Source: Candidatus Sulfotelmatobacter sp.
GTDB taxonomy: Bacteria > Acidobacteriota > Terriglobia > Terriglobales > Acidobacteriaceae
Direction of reading: 5' to 3'
Assembly: GCA_030037575.1 (NCBI GenBank)
Contig: JASHRB010000343.1
Location: forward strand, 1 to 7,151
DNA: 7,151 bases
In this document: positions 5,896 through 7,151 of the stretch, piece by piece
Numbering within the stretch: the first letter of the stretch is position 1
Layout: the number at the start of each line of letters is the position of its first letter
Notes under the pieces: model-generated
What the model saw: only the letters and a program-made list of their open reading frames with translations
What the model was told of the DNA's origin: nothing
Database searches by the model: none
Translations under genes and position numbers: made by a program

Positions 5896-6312
5896 GTGTC
5901 CGGGGAAAACAAAACAAACCGGCGGTCGGGGTGCCCGCTAAATGCATCGGTCGAGATGCTTGGCGACCGCTGGTCGCTTTTGATCATTCGCGACCTGATG
6001 CTGCGCGGCTTCCGAACATACAAAGAATTTCTGGGATGTTATGAAGGCATTGCCACCAACATCCTGGCCGATCGCCTGCAAAAACTGACCGCCCATGGAA
6101 TCATCGGCGCCCAGCCCGATCCCGAAGACGGCCGCAAATGGATCTATTCGCTCACTGCAAAAGGCATCGACCTGGCGCCGGTGCTCACCGAAATGGTGTT
6201 GTGGGCGGCCGCGCACGAGGACACCGGAAATCAGGCTCTGGTGCAGGAAATGAAAAAAGATAAACAGAAGTTTCTTGCCGCCATCCGCCAGCGGTGGGCC
6301 GAGGGCAAGTGA
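5896..6312 (+). CDS. HxlR-family winged-helix transcriptional regulator
   Basis: A 138-residue regulator of normal family length. Seen: the N-terminal family signature CPLNASVEMLGDRWSLLIIR (Cys13 onward), RTYKEFLGCYEGIATNILAD, RLQKLTAHGII for the recognition helix region, and the wing EDGRKWIYSLTAKG. The conserved cysteine just before the first helix is the position that senses thiol oxidation in characterised relatives such as YodB and HypR, so a redox or electrophile signal is plausible; Cys48 is a second cysteine. The start is a GTG at 5896, the only sensible one upstream of Cys13. It has no Shine-Dalgarno and sits where transcription is predicted to begin. The divergent neighbour is a DHFR-family reductase, and a long inverted repeat lies between. 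It probably represses itself and the reductase. Family confidence is high; the signal is inferred. Confidence 0.92.
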   Translation: MSGENKTNRRSGCPLNASVEMLGDRWSLLIIRDLMLRGFRTYKEFLGCYEGIATNILADRLQKLTAHGIIGAQPDPEDGRKWIYSLTAKGIDLAPVLTEMVLWAAAHEDTGNQALVQEMKKDKQKFLAAIRQRWAEGK

Positions 6313-6390
6313 CTGTCGTTTTGCCACCGGGTTGCATACAGGGAATCGATCGAGGGGCTTCTCGCTCCCTTCTTCCGATAACATGGATCC

Positions 6391-7151
6391 GTGGCAAAGC
6401 AAGTCATCCCCCAGAGCAAGCTCGCAATTCTTCACGCTTCTCACTTGAGCCGACTGCCCTGGCTGCGGCATGGATTCTCAAGTCGCCGGGAAGGGTTTTC
6501 ACGTCCCTACGGCGGCAAAACTCTGAATCTCGGATTCACGAAAGAAGACACCCAAGCCGCGGTTGAACGTAACCGGTCTGCCTTTTTGCGCGAGATCGTC
6601 ACCCCCAGCCAGGGCCCTCAGCGGCCGGCCTCCAAGGCCTCGCCGGCCGGGAATCGTTGGCCGCTGATCACGGTGCGTCAGGTTCATTCCGATGTGATTC
6701 ACTTGGTTGATTCGCCGCCGGAGAGACAACTGGTCGGCGACGGATTGATTACGGCGACTGCCGGTTTAGTTCTCGCCATTCAGGCCGCCGACTGCCTGCC
6801 CATCATTCTTGTCGATCCCCCAGGCCGAGCGGTGGGTGTGTTTCATGCGGGTTGGCGAGGAACCGTTAAACGCATCGTCGAAAAGGGCGTGGGAGAAATG
6901 CGCCTATTTTTCGGCAGCCGTCCGGGCGATCTCAAAGCCGCAATTGGCCCCGGGATTCACCGTTGCTGTTACCAGGTCGGCGAAGAGGTTCGCGAGAAAT
7001 TTGCATCGCAATTTGCCTATGCGGCGAAGCTTTTTCGCGAAGTCAAAGAGTCGGACCCGGTGCGCGAAAAATATCCGCTTTTGTTTCTGACCGCGCGCGC
7101 TCCCGGCCACGGCGAGCTGCCTCAGAAAATATTTCTCGACCTGGTCGAAGC
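6391..7151 (+). CDS. pgeF: PgeF/YfiH (LACC1-type) purine nucleoside phosphorylase / polyphenol oxidase family protein (partial, C-terminus missing)
   Basis: The frame is open from GTG 6391 to the right edge, 253 codons. An in-frame stop at 6379 and the absence of other upstream starts fix the beginning, although the ribosome site is weak. Family signatures seen: RHGFSSR near residue 27, KTLNLGF near 43, TVRQVHSDVIH near 94, LAIQAADCLPIILVDP near 128, GVFHAGWRGTVKRIVEKGV near 149 and AAIGPGIHRCCYQVGEEV near 183. The three expected metal/catalytic residues are present as His99, Cys135 and His152. Members were long called multicopper polyphenol oxidases or laccases. They are now known as cytoplasmic enzymes acting on purine nucleosides, and YfiH/PgeF is also linked to peptidoglycan fidelity. 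An extra Pro/Ser-rich stretch (about residues 71-90) precedes the first catalytic motif. It lies 78 bases after the HxlR gene in the same direction; no promoter or terminator was recognised between them. Confidence 0.93.
   Translation, partial: MAKQVIPQSKLAILHASHLSRLPWLRHGFSSRREGFSRPYGGKTLNLGFTKEDTQAAVERNRSAFLREIVTPSQGPQRPASKASPAGNRWPLITVRQVHSDVIHLVDSPPERQLVGDGLITATAGLVLAIQAADCLPIILVDPPGRAVGVFHAGWRGTVKRIVEKGVGEMRLFFGSRPGDLKAAIGPGIHRCCYQVGEEVREKFASQFAYAAKLFREVKESDPVREKYPLLFLTARAPGHGELPQKIFLDLVE
6622..6649. repeat. Inverted repeat inside the pgeF low-complexity insert
   Basis: CGGCCGGC (6622-6629) and GCCGGCCG (6642-6649) are perfect 8-base inverted arms with 12 bases between. They lie within the codons for the Pro/Ser-rich insert of the phosphorylase. 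Coding constraint and high GC may explain it. Confidence 0.35.

Noticed and set aside
6304..6325. GGCAA/TTGCC inverted repeat at the end of the HxlR gene
   Set aside because: Only a 5-base stem with a long loop and no following T-run, so not called as a terminator.

Overview
The window is a GC-rich bacterial chromosome segment that most resembles an acidobacterium (Acidobacteriota, Terriglobia/Koribacter-like). The pointers are a TonB-dependent receptor with an N-terminal carboxypeptidase-regulatory-like domain, several single-gene regulators facing their targets, and the general gene content. This assignment is inferred from gene types; no rRNA, tRNA, CRISPR array, integrase or insertion sequence is visible.

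Layout. (1) 1-1757 is a divergent regulator/transporter pair. The start of an outer-membrane TonB-dependent receptor runs leftward off the window and a GntR/HutC-family repressor runs rightward. They are separated by about 450 bases that carry two near-identical palindromic sites (core TGCTATATAGCA). Each site lies exactly over the -10 box of one of the two promoters. A weaker third site and a terminator-like hairpin also lie in the gap. (2) 1901-5212 is a run of minus-strand genes. Read in the direction of transcription these are a DUF4760-like protein, a cytoplasmic Asp-box (BNR) beta-propeller, a broken PhnB/VOC-family gene, a MoaD/ThiS-type ubiquitin-fold protein ending in Gly-Gly, and a small unknown protein. 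(3) 5283-6312 is a second divergent pair, a RibD-C/dihydrofolate-reductase-like reductase and an HxlR-type regulator, with one long inverted repeat between them. The HxlR gene appears to have a leaderless GTG start. (4) 6391 to the right edge is the first 253 codons of a PgeF/YfiH (LACC1-type) purine nucleoside phosphorylase/'polyphenol oxidase'.

How the parts may work together. The GntR protein probably represses both itself and the receptor by covering both -10 boxes, so that an imported ligand or its metabolite relieves repression. The HxlR protein, with a conserved N-terminal cysteine, probably controls the reductase next to it. The most intriguing unit is the beta-propeller plus MoaD/ThiS-like carrier with no molybdopterin or thiamine genes nearby, which suggests a use of a ubiquitin-like protein outside the standard cofactor pathways. 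The PhnB-like gene between them carries three single-base frameshifts, so it is either a recent pseudogene or a locally poor sequence.
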